33,800 bases of DNA from an uncultured Rhodospirillales bacterium (lineage in GTDB: Bacteria; Pseudomonadota; Alphaproteobacteria; CACIAM-22H2). Below are positions 7,811-15,341 of this stretch, in pieces (within the stretch, counting starts at the first letter, position 1; every line of letters begins with the position of its first letter). A model generated the notes under the pieces. That model saw only the letters and a list, made by a program, of their open reading frames with translations, had not been told where the DNA came from and ran no database searches. Location: positions 1 to 33,800 of the forward strand of contig CAIOSQ010000365.1 in the NCBI GenBank assembly GCA_903860935.1, given 5' to 3'. The position numbers and the translations under genes are program-made.

Positions 7811-10149
7811 TCGGCCGCTTGCTTGCGCGTCCCGCCGGCGATCACCCGCCATACCTTCTCGGGGGTGGCCGGCATGTCGATATGCGTGATGCCAAAGGAC
7901 TCGAGCGCGTCGACGACCGCGTTGATGACGGCTGGCGGAGCGCCGATCGCGCCGGCCTCGCCGCAGCCTTTCACGCCCAGCGGGTTCGCCTTGGTCGGGC
8001 AGGCCTCCGTGTAGGAGAACGCGATCGACGGGACGCTGCCTGCGCGGGGCATGCAGTAATCCATGAACGAACCCGTCAGGAGTTGGCCGGTCTCGGGATC
8101 GTAGGTTGCACCCTCGAACAGTGCCTGTCCGATACCCTGTGCGGTTCCGCCATGCACCTGTCCTGCGAGGAGGAGGGGGTTGATCACCTTTCCGAAATCA
8201 TCGGTGATCGTGTAGCGCACGACTTCGGCGACACCCGTCGCCTGGTCGATCTCGACCTCGCAGACATGCGCGCCGTTCGGATAGGTCGCGGCCGCCGGGT
8301 TCATGTTCGAGGTTTCATCGAGCCCCGGCGAAAGCCCCGGCGGGATCTTCGACATGTCGAACGCGGCCTGCGCCACTTCGTGGAAGGTCTTCGACTTGTC
8401 GGTCCCGACGACGGTGAACTTGCCGTCGGCAAAGTCGATATCGGCTTCCGCAGCCTCGAGCATCTGCGCCGCGAATTTCTTGCCCTTCGCGACGATGCGG
8501 TCGCACGCCCACCAGATGGCGCTGCCGCCCACGGATGTCGCACGGCTGCCGCCGGTACCACCAGGATACACGGCGAGATCGGTGTCGCCCTGCACGACGC
8601 GGACATTCTCGAAGGCAACCCCGAGCTTTTCGGCGACGATCTGCGCATAGGCGGTCTCGTGGCCCTGGCCGTTCGACTGGTTGCCGATCAGCACCGTCGC
8701 GCCCCCGGCGGAGTCGATGCGCACCTGGGCGGATTCGTCCGGCGCACCGCCGCAGACCTCGATGTAGTAGGACAGGCCCATGCCGCGGAGCTTGCCGCGA
8801 CGCGCAGATTCGGCCTTGCGGGCGGGGAATCCGCCCCAGTCGGCGGCCTTCATTCCGGTGGCCATGGTGGTCGCGAAATCGCCGGAATCGTAGGTCTGGC
8901 CCATCGGGGTCTTGTAGGGCATCTGCTCCGGACGCACGAAGTTGCGGCGCCGCAATTCGTCCGGCGCGACACCGAGTTCGCGCGCGGCCTTGTCCACGAG
9001 GCGCTCGATGAGATACGCGGCCTCGGGACGGCCCGCACCGCGATAGGCGTCGACGGGCGACGTGTTCGTATAGACGCCCTTCACGTTGCACCACGCAGCC
9101 GGGAAGGCGTAGCAGCCCGGCACCATCCACGCGAACAGGTCGGTCGGGATGAAGGGGCCGTAATGGGACAGGTAGGATCCAAGGTTGGCGAGGCTGAAGA
9201 CGCGAATCCCGAGGAAGCGGTTGTCCTTGTCGACCGCCAGTTCGGCGCGCGTCTTGTGGTCGCGCCCATGGGTGTCGGCGAGGAAGGCCTCACCGCGCTC
9301 TCCGGTCCACTTGACGGCGCGTCCGAGCATGCGGGCGGCGAAGAGAACCGGAACGTATTCACAGAAGAGGAAGATTTTCATCCCGAAGCCGCCGCCGACA
9401 TCGGGCGTCACGACGCGGATGCGGTTCTCCGGGATCTTGAAGATGTAGCTGGCGAGCGCCTTGCGCAGGCCGGATCCGCCCTGGCTCGACACCGTCAATT
9501 GCAGTCTTCCGTCAGGGGTCACCTCGCCGATGGCGTTGCGCGGTTCCATCGAATTGGGGATCAGACGGTTGTTCACGAAGTCCATGGTCACGACGCGATG
9601 GGCCTTGGCGAAGGCGTCGGCCGTCGCGGCCTCGTCACCGAGGCCCCAGTCGAAGACCTGGTTGTCCTTCGCGAAGTCCCAGACTTGCGGCGCGTCCGGC
9701 CGCGCGGAGGCCTCGATGTCCGTGGTCGCGGGCAGGGGCGTCCAGTCGATGTCGATCAGTTCGGCGGCATCCTTTGCCTCGGCGAGCGTTTCGGCGACGA
9801 CCATCGCGACCGCATCGCCGACGAAGCGCGCGCGGCCGACGGCAAGCGCCGGACGCGGCGGCATCTTCATGCTTGATCCGTCGCGGTTCTTCAGCGGAAC
9901 CATGCACGGAACATTGCCGATGCCTGCTGCCTGGAGATCGGCACCGGTGACGACCGCGAGGACGCCCGGTGCCTCCTTGGCCTTCGCGGTGTCGATCCGC
10001 GTGAAGCTTGCGTGGGCGTGGGGCGAACGCACGAAATAGGCCTGGGCCTGGCGCTTCACCTGGATGTCGTCGGTGTAGCGACCATTGCCTGTCAGCAGGC
10101 GCGGATCCTCGACCCGTTTCACCGACTGTCCGACGCCGAACTTCACCAT
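7807..10149 (-). CDS. Molybdenum hydroxylase large subunit (CoxL/xanthine dehydrogenase family), standalone
   Basis: 780 residues. The N-terminal a/b-hammerhead domain starts [20 protein letters not shown]; two molybdopterin-binding domains follow. The active-site loop reads AYRGAGR (near residue 367), the form II-type motif, not the CoxL form I motif AYRCSFR, so it should not be called a CO dehydrogenase. The catalytic Glu is in [10 protein letters not shown] near residue 728. Likely role: hydroxylation of an aldehyde or N-heterocycle. The FAD (CoxM) and 2Fe-2S (CoxS) subunits normally needed are not adjacent. The start at 10149 has GGAAG upstream; an ATG at 10158 is an alternative. It overlaps cysQ by 4 nt. 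Confidence 0.88.
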   Translation of the reverse strand: MVKFGVGQSVKRVEDPRLLTGNGRYTDDIQVKRQAQAYFVRSPHAHASFTRIDTAKAKEAPGVLAVVTGADLQAAGIGNVPCMVPLKNRDGSSMKMPPRPALAVGRARFVGDAVAMVVAETLAEAKDAAELIDIDWTPLPATTDIEASARPDAPQVWDFAKDNQVFDWGLGDEAATADAFAKAHRVVTMDFVNNRLIPNSMEPRNAIGEVTPDGRLQLTVSSQGGSGLRKALASYIFKIPENRIRVVTPDVGGGFGMKIFLFCEYVPVLFAARMLGRAVKWTGERGEAFLADTHGRDHKTRAELAVDKDNRFLGIRVFSLANLGSYLSHYGPFIPTDLFAWMVPGCYAFPAAWCNVKGVYTNTSPVDAYRGAGRPEAAYLIERLVDKAARELGVAPDELRRRNFVRPEQMPYKTPMGQTYDSGDFATTMATGMKAADWGGFPARKAESARRGKLRGMGLSYYIEVCGGAPDESAQVRIDSAGGATVLIGNQSNGQGHETAYAQIVAEKLGVAFENVRVVQGDTDLAVYPGGTGGSRATSVGGSAIWWACDRIVAKGKKFAAQMLEAAEADIDFADGKFTVVGTDKSKTFHEVAQAAFDMSKIPPGLSPGLDETSNMNPAAATYPNGAHVCEVEIDQATGVAEVVRYTITDDFGKVINPLLLAGQVHGGTAQGIGQALFEGATYDPETGQLLTGSFMDYCMPRAGSVPSIAFSYTEACPTKANPLGVKGCGEAGAIGAPPAVINAVVDALESFGITHIDMPATPEKVWRVIAGGTRKQAAE

Positions 10150-10274
10150 GGCTTCCATCCCTGCATGTCTCGATGAGAAGGCCTGATTAGAGCGAGGCTT
10201 GGGCGCGCTTGGCAAGAGCGCCAGCGCGGTGAGTGCTTGATCCCCTTCCGGCGACGCGGGTATTGGGGGATCCC

Positions 10275-11003
10275 ATGTGCGGACGCTATCTGCTCGTGTC
10301 TCCGATCGAAGCTCTTCGCCGGCTCTTCGCGGTCGATTCCGCCGGGATCAACCTGGCGCCGCGATGGAACATCGCGCCGACGACGGCCTGCCTCGTCCTC
10401 CGGCGTTCCGCAAATGGCAGCAGGCGGTTCGACATGCTGCGGTGGGGGCTGGTTCCGTCCTGGGCGCGCGATACCGGCGGCGCGTCGCGCATGATCAATG
10501 CGCGTGGCGAGACGGTCGCGGACAAGCCGGCCTATCGCGAGGCGCTCCGGCGCCGGCGCTGTCTCGTGCCGGCCGATGGGTTCTATGAATGGCCCGAGAC
10601 CGGCGACGACCGGCGACCGGTTCTGTTTCGGCGCGCGGATCGCGAAGCTTTCGTCTTCGCCGGGCTCTGGGAGACGTGGAGCCCTCCGGACGGCAGTGAT
10701 CCGCTGTCGAGTTTCACGATCGTGAACACGGCGGCGCAGGGGGCCATGCGGGCCTACCATCACCGGGTCCCGATCGTCCTCGACGCCGCGGCGCAGGCGA
10801 TATGGCTGGACCCCGATGCGGATCCGATGCCCATCGTGCGCGCTGTGCCATTCGAGGATTTCGCGGCGACACGCGTGGGATCCCGGGTGAACAACGTCCG
10901 TAACGACGATGCGGAGTGCGCCGCTCCCGCGGGGGCAGCGGAGCCTGTGCGCGAGCGTCCGGCGCGACGGGGCGGCGATCCTCGCCAGGAAAGCCTGTTC
11001 TGA
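10275..11003 (+). CDS. yedK: SOS response-associated peptidase / abasic-site DNA-protein crosslinker (YedK/HMCES)
   Basis: 242 residues of the SRAP family. The protein forms a thiazolidine crosslink between its N-terminal Cys and abasic sites in single-stranded DNA, shielding them. The start ATG at 10275 is fixed by the invariant MCGRY, because Cys2 must become the N-terminus. Other signatures are NARGETVADKPAYREAL, CLVPADGFYEW (active-site Glu) and HHRVPIVL (active-site His). It is divergent from the molybdenum hydroxylase. I saw no alphaproteobacterial LexA box upstream, so SOS control is not supported by the sequence. Confidence 0.93.
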   Translation: MCGRYLLVSPIEALRRLFAVDSAGINLAPRWNIAPTTACLVLRRSANGSRRFDMLRWGLVPSWARDTGGASRMINARGETVADKPAYREALRRRRCLVPADGFYEWPETGDDRRPVLFRRADREAFVFAGLWETWSPPDGSDPLSSFTIVNTAAQGAMRAYHHRVPIVLDAAAQAIWLDPDADPMPIVRAVPFEDFAATRVGSRVNNVRNDDAECAAPAGAAEPVRERPARRGGDPRQESLF

Positions 11004-11033
11004 AACCTGAATGCCGCGCAGGCCATGCGAGGG

Positions 11034-11062
11034 TTGACCTTTGGCGCGCCGACGCCAAATTT
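11034..11062 (+). promoter_or_regulatory. Possible promoter with internal dyad ahead of the TPP riboswitch
   Basis: A -35-like TTGACC (11034-11039) is followed after 17 nt by a weak -10-like AAATTT (11057-11062). Transcription would then start a few bases before riboswitch helix P1. The spacer holds the inverted repeat TTTGGCG-N6-CGCCAAA (11040-11059). This may be an operator, or a terminator hairpin for yedK (it is followed by TTT). The -10 match is poor. Confidence 0.35.
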
Positions 11063-11070
11063 GCGCGGCT

Positions 11071-11182
11071 TTCCGAGGGGAGCCCCAGGTGGGGCTGAGA
11101 CGTTCGCACGGGGCTGCTTTTGGGTAGCCCGCCGCGCCGACCCTTCGAACCTGATCCGGATCATGCCGGCGAAGGGACGGGA
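11071..11182 (+). ncRNA. TPP (THI-box) riboswitch
   Basis: All conserved aptamer blocks are present in order. P1 is TTCCG (11071-11075) paired with CGGGA (11178-11182). GAGGGGAGCCCC (11075-11086) faces GGGGCTGAGA (11091-11100), including the invariant CTGAGA that binds the pyrimidine. P3a is an extra stem, GGGCT/AGCCC (11111-11130). CCCTTCGAACCTGATCCGG (11141-11159) leads into the CCGGCGAAGGGA block ending near 11177, the pyrophosphate-sensing arm. It lies 73 nt upstream of a periplasmic binding protein gene. When thiamine pyrophosphate is plentiful it should lower that gene's expression. Confidence 0.95.
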
Positions 11183-11220
11183 GGGCGCGCGGAGACCGCG
11201 ACGGTCCTTTGCGCGCCAGA

Positions 11221-11251
11221 GCCTCGCGTCCTGGCCGGAAACGCGAGAGGC
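11221..11251 (+). promoter_or_regulatory. Riboswitch expression platform: helix sequestering the Shine-Dalgarno sequence
   Basis: GCCTC (11221-11225) pairs with GAGGC (11247-11251), and GCGT (11226-11229) pairs with ACGC (11241-11244), with a 2-nt bulge. The GAGAGG ribosome-binding site (11245-11250), 5 nt before the ATG at 11256, is buried in this stem. This suggests translational control by the TPP aptamer. No run of U follows, which argues against an intrinsic-terminator platform. Confidence 0.65.
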
Positions 11252-11255
11252 AAAC

Positions 11256-12275
11256 ATGCGCGCAGTCGCTCTCATCATCGCAATCCTGATGGCCAGCCTG
11301 ACGGGTTTCGCATCGGCGGACGCTCAGACGCGCCTTGTCGTCTACACCACGCTCGAGCAGGAGTTCCTGGATGGCTTCCGCAAGGCGTTCGAGGCCGACA
11401 ACCCCGATATCGGGCTCGATTTCCTGCGCGATTCGACGGGCGTCATCACGGCGCGACTGCAGGCCGAAAAGGCGACCCCGCGCGCCGATGCGATCTGGGG
11501 CCTCGCGGTGACGTCGACGATGGTGCTGGACGCCGAAGGCATCCTGGAGCCCTACCGGCCCGCCGACTTCGCATCTCTGCGCGCGGAGTTCCGCGATCCG
11601 CGTTCGAACCCGACCTGGTTCGGGATGGAGGCATGGTCTGCTGCCGTGTGCTTCAACACGATCGAAGCCACGAAGCTCGGATTGCAGCCGCCGCGACGCT
11701 GGGAGGATTTGACGCGGCCGGAGTTCAAAGGGCGTGTGCTGATGCCGAACCCCGCGTCGTCAGGGACCGGGTTCTTTCATGTCGCCGGCTGGATCCAGAT
11801 GATGGGCGAGGAAAAGGCCTGGGCGTTCATGGACAGGCTCCACGAGAATATCGCCGCTTATGTGCATTCCGGGTCCAAGCCATGCCGTGATGCGGCGACC
11901 GGGGAGTTCCCGGTTGGGATCGCCTACGAACTGCTCGGCGCACAGTTGCGCACGCGTGGCGCGCCGATCGACACGCTGATCATGACCGATGGCGGCGGAT
12001 GGGACATGGATGCCTTCGCGATTATCCGCGGTTCCCGCAACCTCGCCGCCGCGCGACGGCTGGCCGACTGGGCTGCGAGCCGCAAGGCGAACGAGATGTA
12101 TGCCGCCTTCGCGACCCAGGTCGCCTGGCCGGGGATCGAGAACCGTATGCCGAACTATCCCGCTGGTGTCGCCGAATCGCTCATCCGGAATGATTTCGCA
12201 TGGGCGGCCGCCAATCGCGCGCGGATTCTCGGGGAATGGGCCAGGCGCTACGACGTCAAGAGCGCGCCGCGCTGA
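11256..12275 (+). CDS. Periplasmic solute-binding protein under TPP riboswitch control (AfuA/2-AEP-binding-like)
   Basis: 339 residues. The N-terminal signal peptide (MRAVALIIAILMASLTGFASADA, cut probably after ADA) is followed by an extracellular solute-binding domain of the type that includes AfuA/FutA and putative 2-aminoethylphosphonate binders: LVVYTTLEQEF, RADAIWGLAVT, RPEFKGRVLMPNP, GIAYELLGAQL. Such proteins deliver ligand to an ABC permease, but no permease or ATPase gene is next to it. Because a TPP riboswitch precedes it, thiamine, a phosphorylated form or a thiamine precursor is a more likely ligand than phosphonate; this is inference. A 7-bp hairpin after the stop may end the transcript. 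The start is supported by GAGAGG 5 nt upstream. Confidence 0.88.
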   Translation: MRAVALIIAILMASLTGFASADAQTRLVVYTTLEQEFLDGFRKAFEADNPDIGLDFLRDSTGVITARLQAEKATPRADAIWGLAVTSTMVLDAEGILEPYRPADFASLRAEFRDPRSNPTWFGMEAWSAAVCFNTIEATKLGLQPPRRWEDLTRPEFKGRVLMPNPASSGTGFFHVAGWIQMMGEEKAWAFMDRLHENIAAYVHSGSKPCRDAATGEFPVGIAYELLGAQLRTRGAPIDTLIMTDGGGWDMDAFAIIRGSRNLAAARRLADWAASRKANEMYAAFATQVAWPGIENRMPNYPAGVAESLIRNDFAWAAANRARILGEWARRYDVKSAPR

Positions 12276-12282
12276 GAACCAT

Positions 12283-12302
12283 CCGTCGGGCGTGGCCGAC
12301 GG
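12283..12302 (+). terminator. Hairpin after the solute-binding protein gene
   Basis: A perfect stem of CCGTCGG (12283-12289) and CCGACGG (12296-12302) with a 6-nt loop, starting 8 nt after the stop codon. There is no U tract. It may be a terminator or an mRNA-end stabiliser separating this gene from the CoA-transferase-like pair. Confidence 0.4.
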
Positions 12303-12328
12303 GCGATGGCTGCGCTAGGTTTCGGCGC

Positions 12329-13147
12329 ATGAGGTTCGTTTCCACGCAAGAACTCGTCGCTGGCCTCGCGCCCGGCGATTTGATCGCCATCCCGCCGGAT
12401 TACTCCGGCGTTTCGATGGCCGCGACCCGCGCGCTGCTGCGCGCGGGCTCCGACGAATTGCGCCTGATCGCCGTGCCGACATCTGGGCTGCAGGCCGAAC
12501 TCCTGATCGGGGTCGGCCGTGTCGCCGAACTCGAGGCGGCTGCGGTATCGCTGGGCGAGGCGGGACCCGCGCCGCGCTTCGCGGATGCGGTACGCAACCG
12601 TCGCATCCGGATGCGCGACACGACCTGTCCGGCCGTGCATGCGGCATTGCAGGCAGCGGAGAAGGGGATCCCGTTCATGCCCCTGCGCGGTCTTCTTGGA
12701 ACCGACATCCTGGCGCATCGTGACGACTGGCGGGTCGTTCCGAACCCCTTCACGAAGGCGGATGATCCGATCGTCCTTCTGCCTGCCATCGCGCCGGACG
12801 TCGCCCTGTTCCATGCCCCCAGGGCCGATCGGGACGGCAATGTCTGGATCGGGCGGCGCCGCGAGCTTGCGACAATGGCGCATGCATCGCGCCGCAGCCT
12901 CGTGACGGTGGAAGAGGTGGTGGAGGGATCGCTGCTGGCGCATGAAGAGAGCGCGGCCGGTGTTCTGCCCGCAATGTATGTCGAGGCGATCGCCGTCGCG
13001 CCGCGCGGCGCCTGGCCGTTGGGATGCCAGGATCTCTACGATGCCGACGATGTCGAACTCGCTCGCTACGCCGCGGCGGCGCGTAGCGCCGACGGGTTCG
13101 CGGCATGGCTCGAGATGTTTCTCGGCCGAACCGAGGTGCTGGCATGA
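12329..13147 (+). CDS. Class I CoA-transferase-fold protein, alpha subunit (IpdA/GctA-like)
   Basis: 272 residues of the family containing glutaconate CoA-transferase A and the mycobacterial ring-opening hydrolase subunit IpdA. Signs are the N-terminal GDLIAIPPDYSGVSMAATRALL, the block LQAAEKGIPFMPLRGLLGTDI, and PDVALFHAPRADRDGNVWIG (typical HxxxxDxxGN). In the stretch that I align with the proposed catalytic Glu region of IpdA, this protein reads DTTCPAV, with C100 near that site. It overlaps the beta subunit gene as ATGA and follows the solute-binding gene by 53 nt. The ATG at 12329 is chosen because the domain starts there. The substrate is unknown. Confidence 0.82.
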   Translation: MRFVSTQELVAGLAPGDLIAIPPDYSGVSMAATRALLRAGSDELRLIAVPTSGLQAELLIGVGRVAELEAAAVSLGEAGPAPRFADAVRNRRIRMRDTTCPAVHAALQAAEKGIPFMPLRGLLGTDILAHRDDWRVVPNPFTKADDPIVLLPAIAPDVALFHAPRADRDGNVWIGRRRELATMAHASRRSLVTVEEVVEGSLLAHEESAAGVLPAMYVEAIAVAPRGAWPLGCQDLYDADDVELARYAAAARSADGFAAWLEMFLGRTEVLA

Positions 13148-13881
13148 GCCGCGACGCGCAGGCGGCGCGGCGGCGCGAGGCCATGCTGGCGGCTATCCTT
13201 CGCCGCCTTGAGGGATGCCGGACGATCGCTGTCGGTGCGTCGTCGCCGTTGCCCGGAACGGCCGCGTTGCTGGCGCGCGCCAAATGGGGCGCGCGCGTTC
13301 TGATGCTCGGAAGCCGCCGCCATAACAGCTTCACCGATGGCGGTCGCGAATTGTTCGATATCGCGGCTCAGGGACGTCTTGACGCGTTTTTTCTGTCGGG
13401 CGGGCAGATCGATGGAAGCGCGAACATCAACCTGCTTGGCATCGGCAGCTACCCTGACGGTTTGATACAGCGCTTTCCCGGATCCTTCGGGTCCGCCTAT
13501 CTGTATTTCGTGGTGCCAAAGGTGATCCTGTTCCGCGAGGAGCATGAGCGCCGGACCCTACCCGAGCGGGTCGACGTGGTGAGTGCGCCGGGGACGTCGC
13601 CTGCGCATGTGCACCGGCCCGGTGGACCGGTGGCCCTGGTCACGGGGCGCTGCGTGTTCGGGTTCGACCGGAGCGCCGGACGCTTCTCCCTCGAGAGCCT
13701 GCATCCTGGAGAAGACGCCGGGAGCCTGCGCGCGGCGACCGGTTTCGACTACGATGCGCGGGACGACGCGCCGGTCACCGAGGGCCTGAGCGAAGCCGAC
13801 CATGCGCTGATCCGTGACCGCGTGGCCGACGAGATCGCGGAAACCTATCCCCGTTTCGCCGCAACCCTGCGGCCGACGTGA
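13144..13881 (+). CDS. Class I CoA-transferase-fold protein, beta subunit (IpdB/GctB-like)
   Basis: 245 residues and the obligate partner of the preceding gene (ATGA overlap). Recognisable blocks are GGQIDGSANINLLGIG, the FPGSFGSAYLY loop, VDVVSAPGTSP, RCVFGFDRSAGRFSLESLHPGED and the C-terminal DARDDAPVTEGLSEAD. In true class I transferases the active-site Glu of this subunit lies in an E-S/N-G motif after the first strand-helix unit. Here that position (around residues 55-57) reads LMLGSRRH with no Glu. The pair may therefore act as a hydrolase or lyase, as IpdAB does, and not as a transferase. Confidence 0.82.
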   Translation: MSRDAQAARRREAMLAAILRRLEGCRTIAVGASSPLPGTAALLARAKWGARVLMLGSRRHNSFTDGGRELFDIAAQGRLDAFFLSGGQIDGSANINLLGIGSYPDGLIQRFPGSFGSAYLYFVVPKVILFREEHERRTLPERVDVVSAPGTSPAHVHRPGGPVALVTGRCVFGFDRSAGRFSLESLHPGEDAGSLRAATGFDYDARDDAPVTEGLSEADHALIRDRVADEIAETYPRFAATLRPT

Positions 13882-13919
13882 CCTTAGCCGCAGCAACGAT
13901 GCCGAGAGAGAGCGATCGC

Positions 13920-15143
13920 ATGGAAGCCTCCCAGTCCACGTCCACGGGTGCCCTCGCAGGGCTGCGCGTCATCGACCTGACGCGCGTGCTTGGCGGACCC
14001 TACGGCACCCAGATCCTCGCCGATCACGGTGCGGATGTGATCAAGATCGAGCCTCCGCAAGGCGACGAGGTCCGCGACTGGGGCCCGCCGTTCCGCGACG
14101 GAACGGCGTCGTATTTCGTCGGCGTGAACCGCAACAAGCGGATGGCCGCCCTCGACCTCGCGCGGCCAGAGGCGCGCGAGGTGCTGATGCGGTTGCTCGC
14201 GACGGCGGACGTGCTGATCCACAATTTCAAGACCGGCACGCTGGAAAAATGGGGGATCGGCTACGAAGAGGTCCTCAAGCAACGCTTTCCGAAGCTGATC
14301 TACTGCCACATCACCGGTTTCGGTGCCGATGGACCCTATGGCGGGCTTCCCGGCTACGATGCGGCCGTGCAGGCCATGGCCGGCCTCATGAGCATCAACG
14401 GCTCGCCGCAGACCGGGCCGATGCGCATGGGGACGCCCCTCGTCGATCTCGGGATGGGCATGAACGCTGTCATCGGCATTCTCCTGGCGCTGCATCACCG
14501 GCACAATACGGGCCTCGGGCAGTCCCTGGACATCACACTCTACGATTCGGCGGTGAGCCTCCTGCATCCGCAGGGTGCCAATTATCTGATGTCCGGAAAG
14601 GTGCCGCAGCTGATCGGCAACGCGCATCCGAACATCAGCCCCTATGACAGCTTCCGCTGCGGCGAGCGCTGGATCTTCCTCGCGGTCGGCAACGATCGCC
14701 AGTTCCGCCGGATGTGCGAGATGATGGGCGCGCCGCATTTGGCCGACGATCCGCGCTTTACCGACAACGCGAAGCGCGTCGCCAACCGCGACACGCTGCG
14801 CGCCGAGCTTGAACATCTCTTCGCGGACAAGGATGCCGTCGCGCTGGCCGACGAACTGGCCCGCGGCGGCGTTCCCGCCGGGGCGGTCATGAATGTCGGG
14901 GAGGTGATGCACCACCCTCACACGAAGCAGCGCGACATGCTGCTCGAGGATGGCGAGTACCGCGGCACCGGAATCCCGGTGAAGATGTCGGACAGCAAGC
15001 CTGGGTTGCGTTGGCCGCCACGTGGGTTCAATGCAGATGGAGCCGAGATCCTGCGTGAAGCGGGCTATTCGGACGGCGAGATCGCGGCGCTGCAGGACAG
15101 CGGTGTATCCCCGGTGCGGCGGCGCAAGGGCGGCGGCGAATGA
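13920..15143 (+). CDS. Class III CoA-transferase (CaiB/BaiF family)
   Basis: 407 residues. Class III enzymes move CoA between carboxylic acids through an aspartyl-CoA thioester. Signatures are LRVIDLTRVLGGPYGTQILADHGADVIKIEPP near the N-terminus, YCHITGFGADGPY, and the probable catalytic Asp at D176 in GTPLVDLGMGM. The C-terminal GVPAGAVMNVGEVMHHPHTKQRDM is typical. The ATG at 13920 has a purine-rich GAGAGAGAG upstream; an ATG at 13899 and a GTG at 13878 overlapping the previous stop are alternatives. Substrate acids are unknown. Its place beside the IpdAB-like pair suggests a shared acyl-CoA pathway. Confidence 0.9.
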   Translation: MEASQSTSTGALAGLRVIDLTRVLGGPYGTQILADHGADVIKIEPPQGDEVRDWGPPFRDGTASYFVGVNRNKRMAALDLARPEAREVLMRLLATADVLIHNFKTGTLEKWGIGYEEVLKQRFPKLIYCHITGFGADGPYGGLPGYDAAVQAMAGLMSINGSPQTGPMRMGTPLVDLGMGMNAVIGILLALHHRHNTGLGQSLDITLYDSAVSLLHPQGANYLMSGKVPQLIGNAHPNISPYDSFRCGERWIFLAVGNDRQFRRMCEMMGAPHLADDPRFTDNAKRVANRDTLRAELEHLFADKDAVALADELARGGVPAGAVMNVGEVMHHPHTKQRDMLLEDGEYRGTGIPVKMSDSKPGLRWPPRGFNADGAEILREAGYSDGEIAALQDSGVSPVRRRKGGGE

Positions 15144-15337
15144 CCGCCGAACTGGTCAATCTGCGGCGCGTACGGAAGGCCATGGCCCGCGACGCGGACG
15201 CCCGTGTGGCCGCGGCCAATCGCGCGCGGTTCGGCCAGCCGAAGACCGAGCGCGACGCGGCTCGCCTCGAGGCTGGCCGCGCGGCGCGTGCGCTTGACGG
15301 CAACCGGATCTCCGAAGACGGCGACGGGAAAGGTTAG
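15140..15337 (+). CDS. DUF4169 family small protein
   Basis: 65 residues, strongly basic and alpha-helical, matching DUF4169: LVNLRRVRKAMARDADARVAAANRARFG followed by TERDAARLEAGRAARALDG. The family is small, alphaproteobacterial and of unknown function. The ATG overlaps the CoA-transferase stop as ATGA. It precedes the creatinase-like gene by 4 nt and is probably in the same transcript. The charge and helicity could suit nucleic-acid or ribosome binding, but nothing here proves that. Confidence 0.8.
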   Translation: MTAELVNLRRVRKAMARDADARVAAANRARFGQPKTERDAARLEAGRAARALDGNRISEDGDGKG

Positions 15338-15341
15338 AGCC

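Noticed and set aside
7807-10149. Calling the CoxL-type subunit an aerobic CO dehydrogenase
   Set aside because: The active-site loop is AYRGAGR, not the form I AYRCSFR motif, and the coxM/coxS genes are absent.
10150-10274. SOS (LexA) control of yedK
   Set aside because: No GTTC-N7-GTTC or GAAC-N7-GAAC pair was found in the divergent intergenic region.
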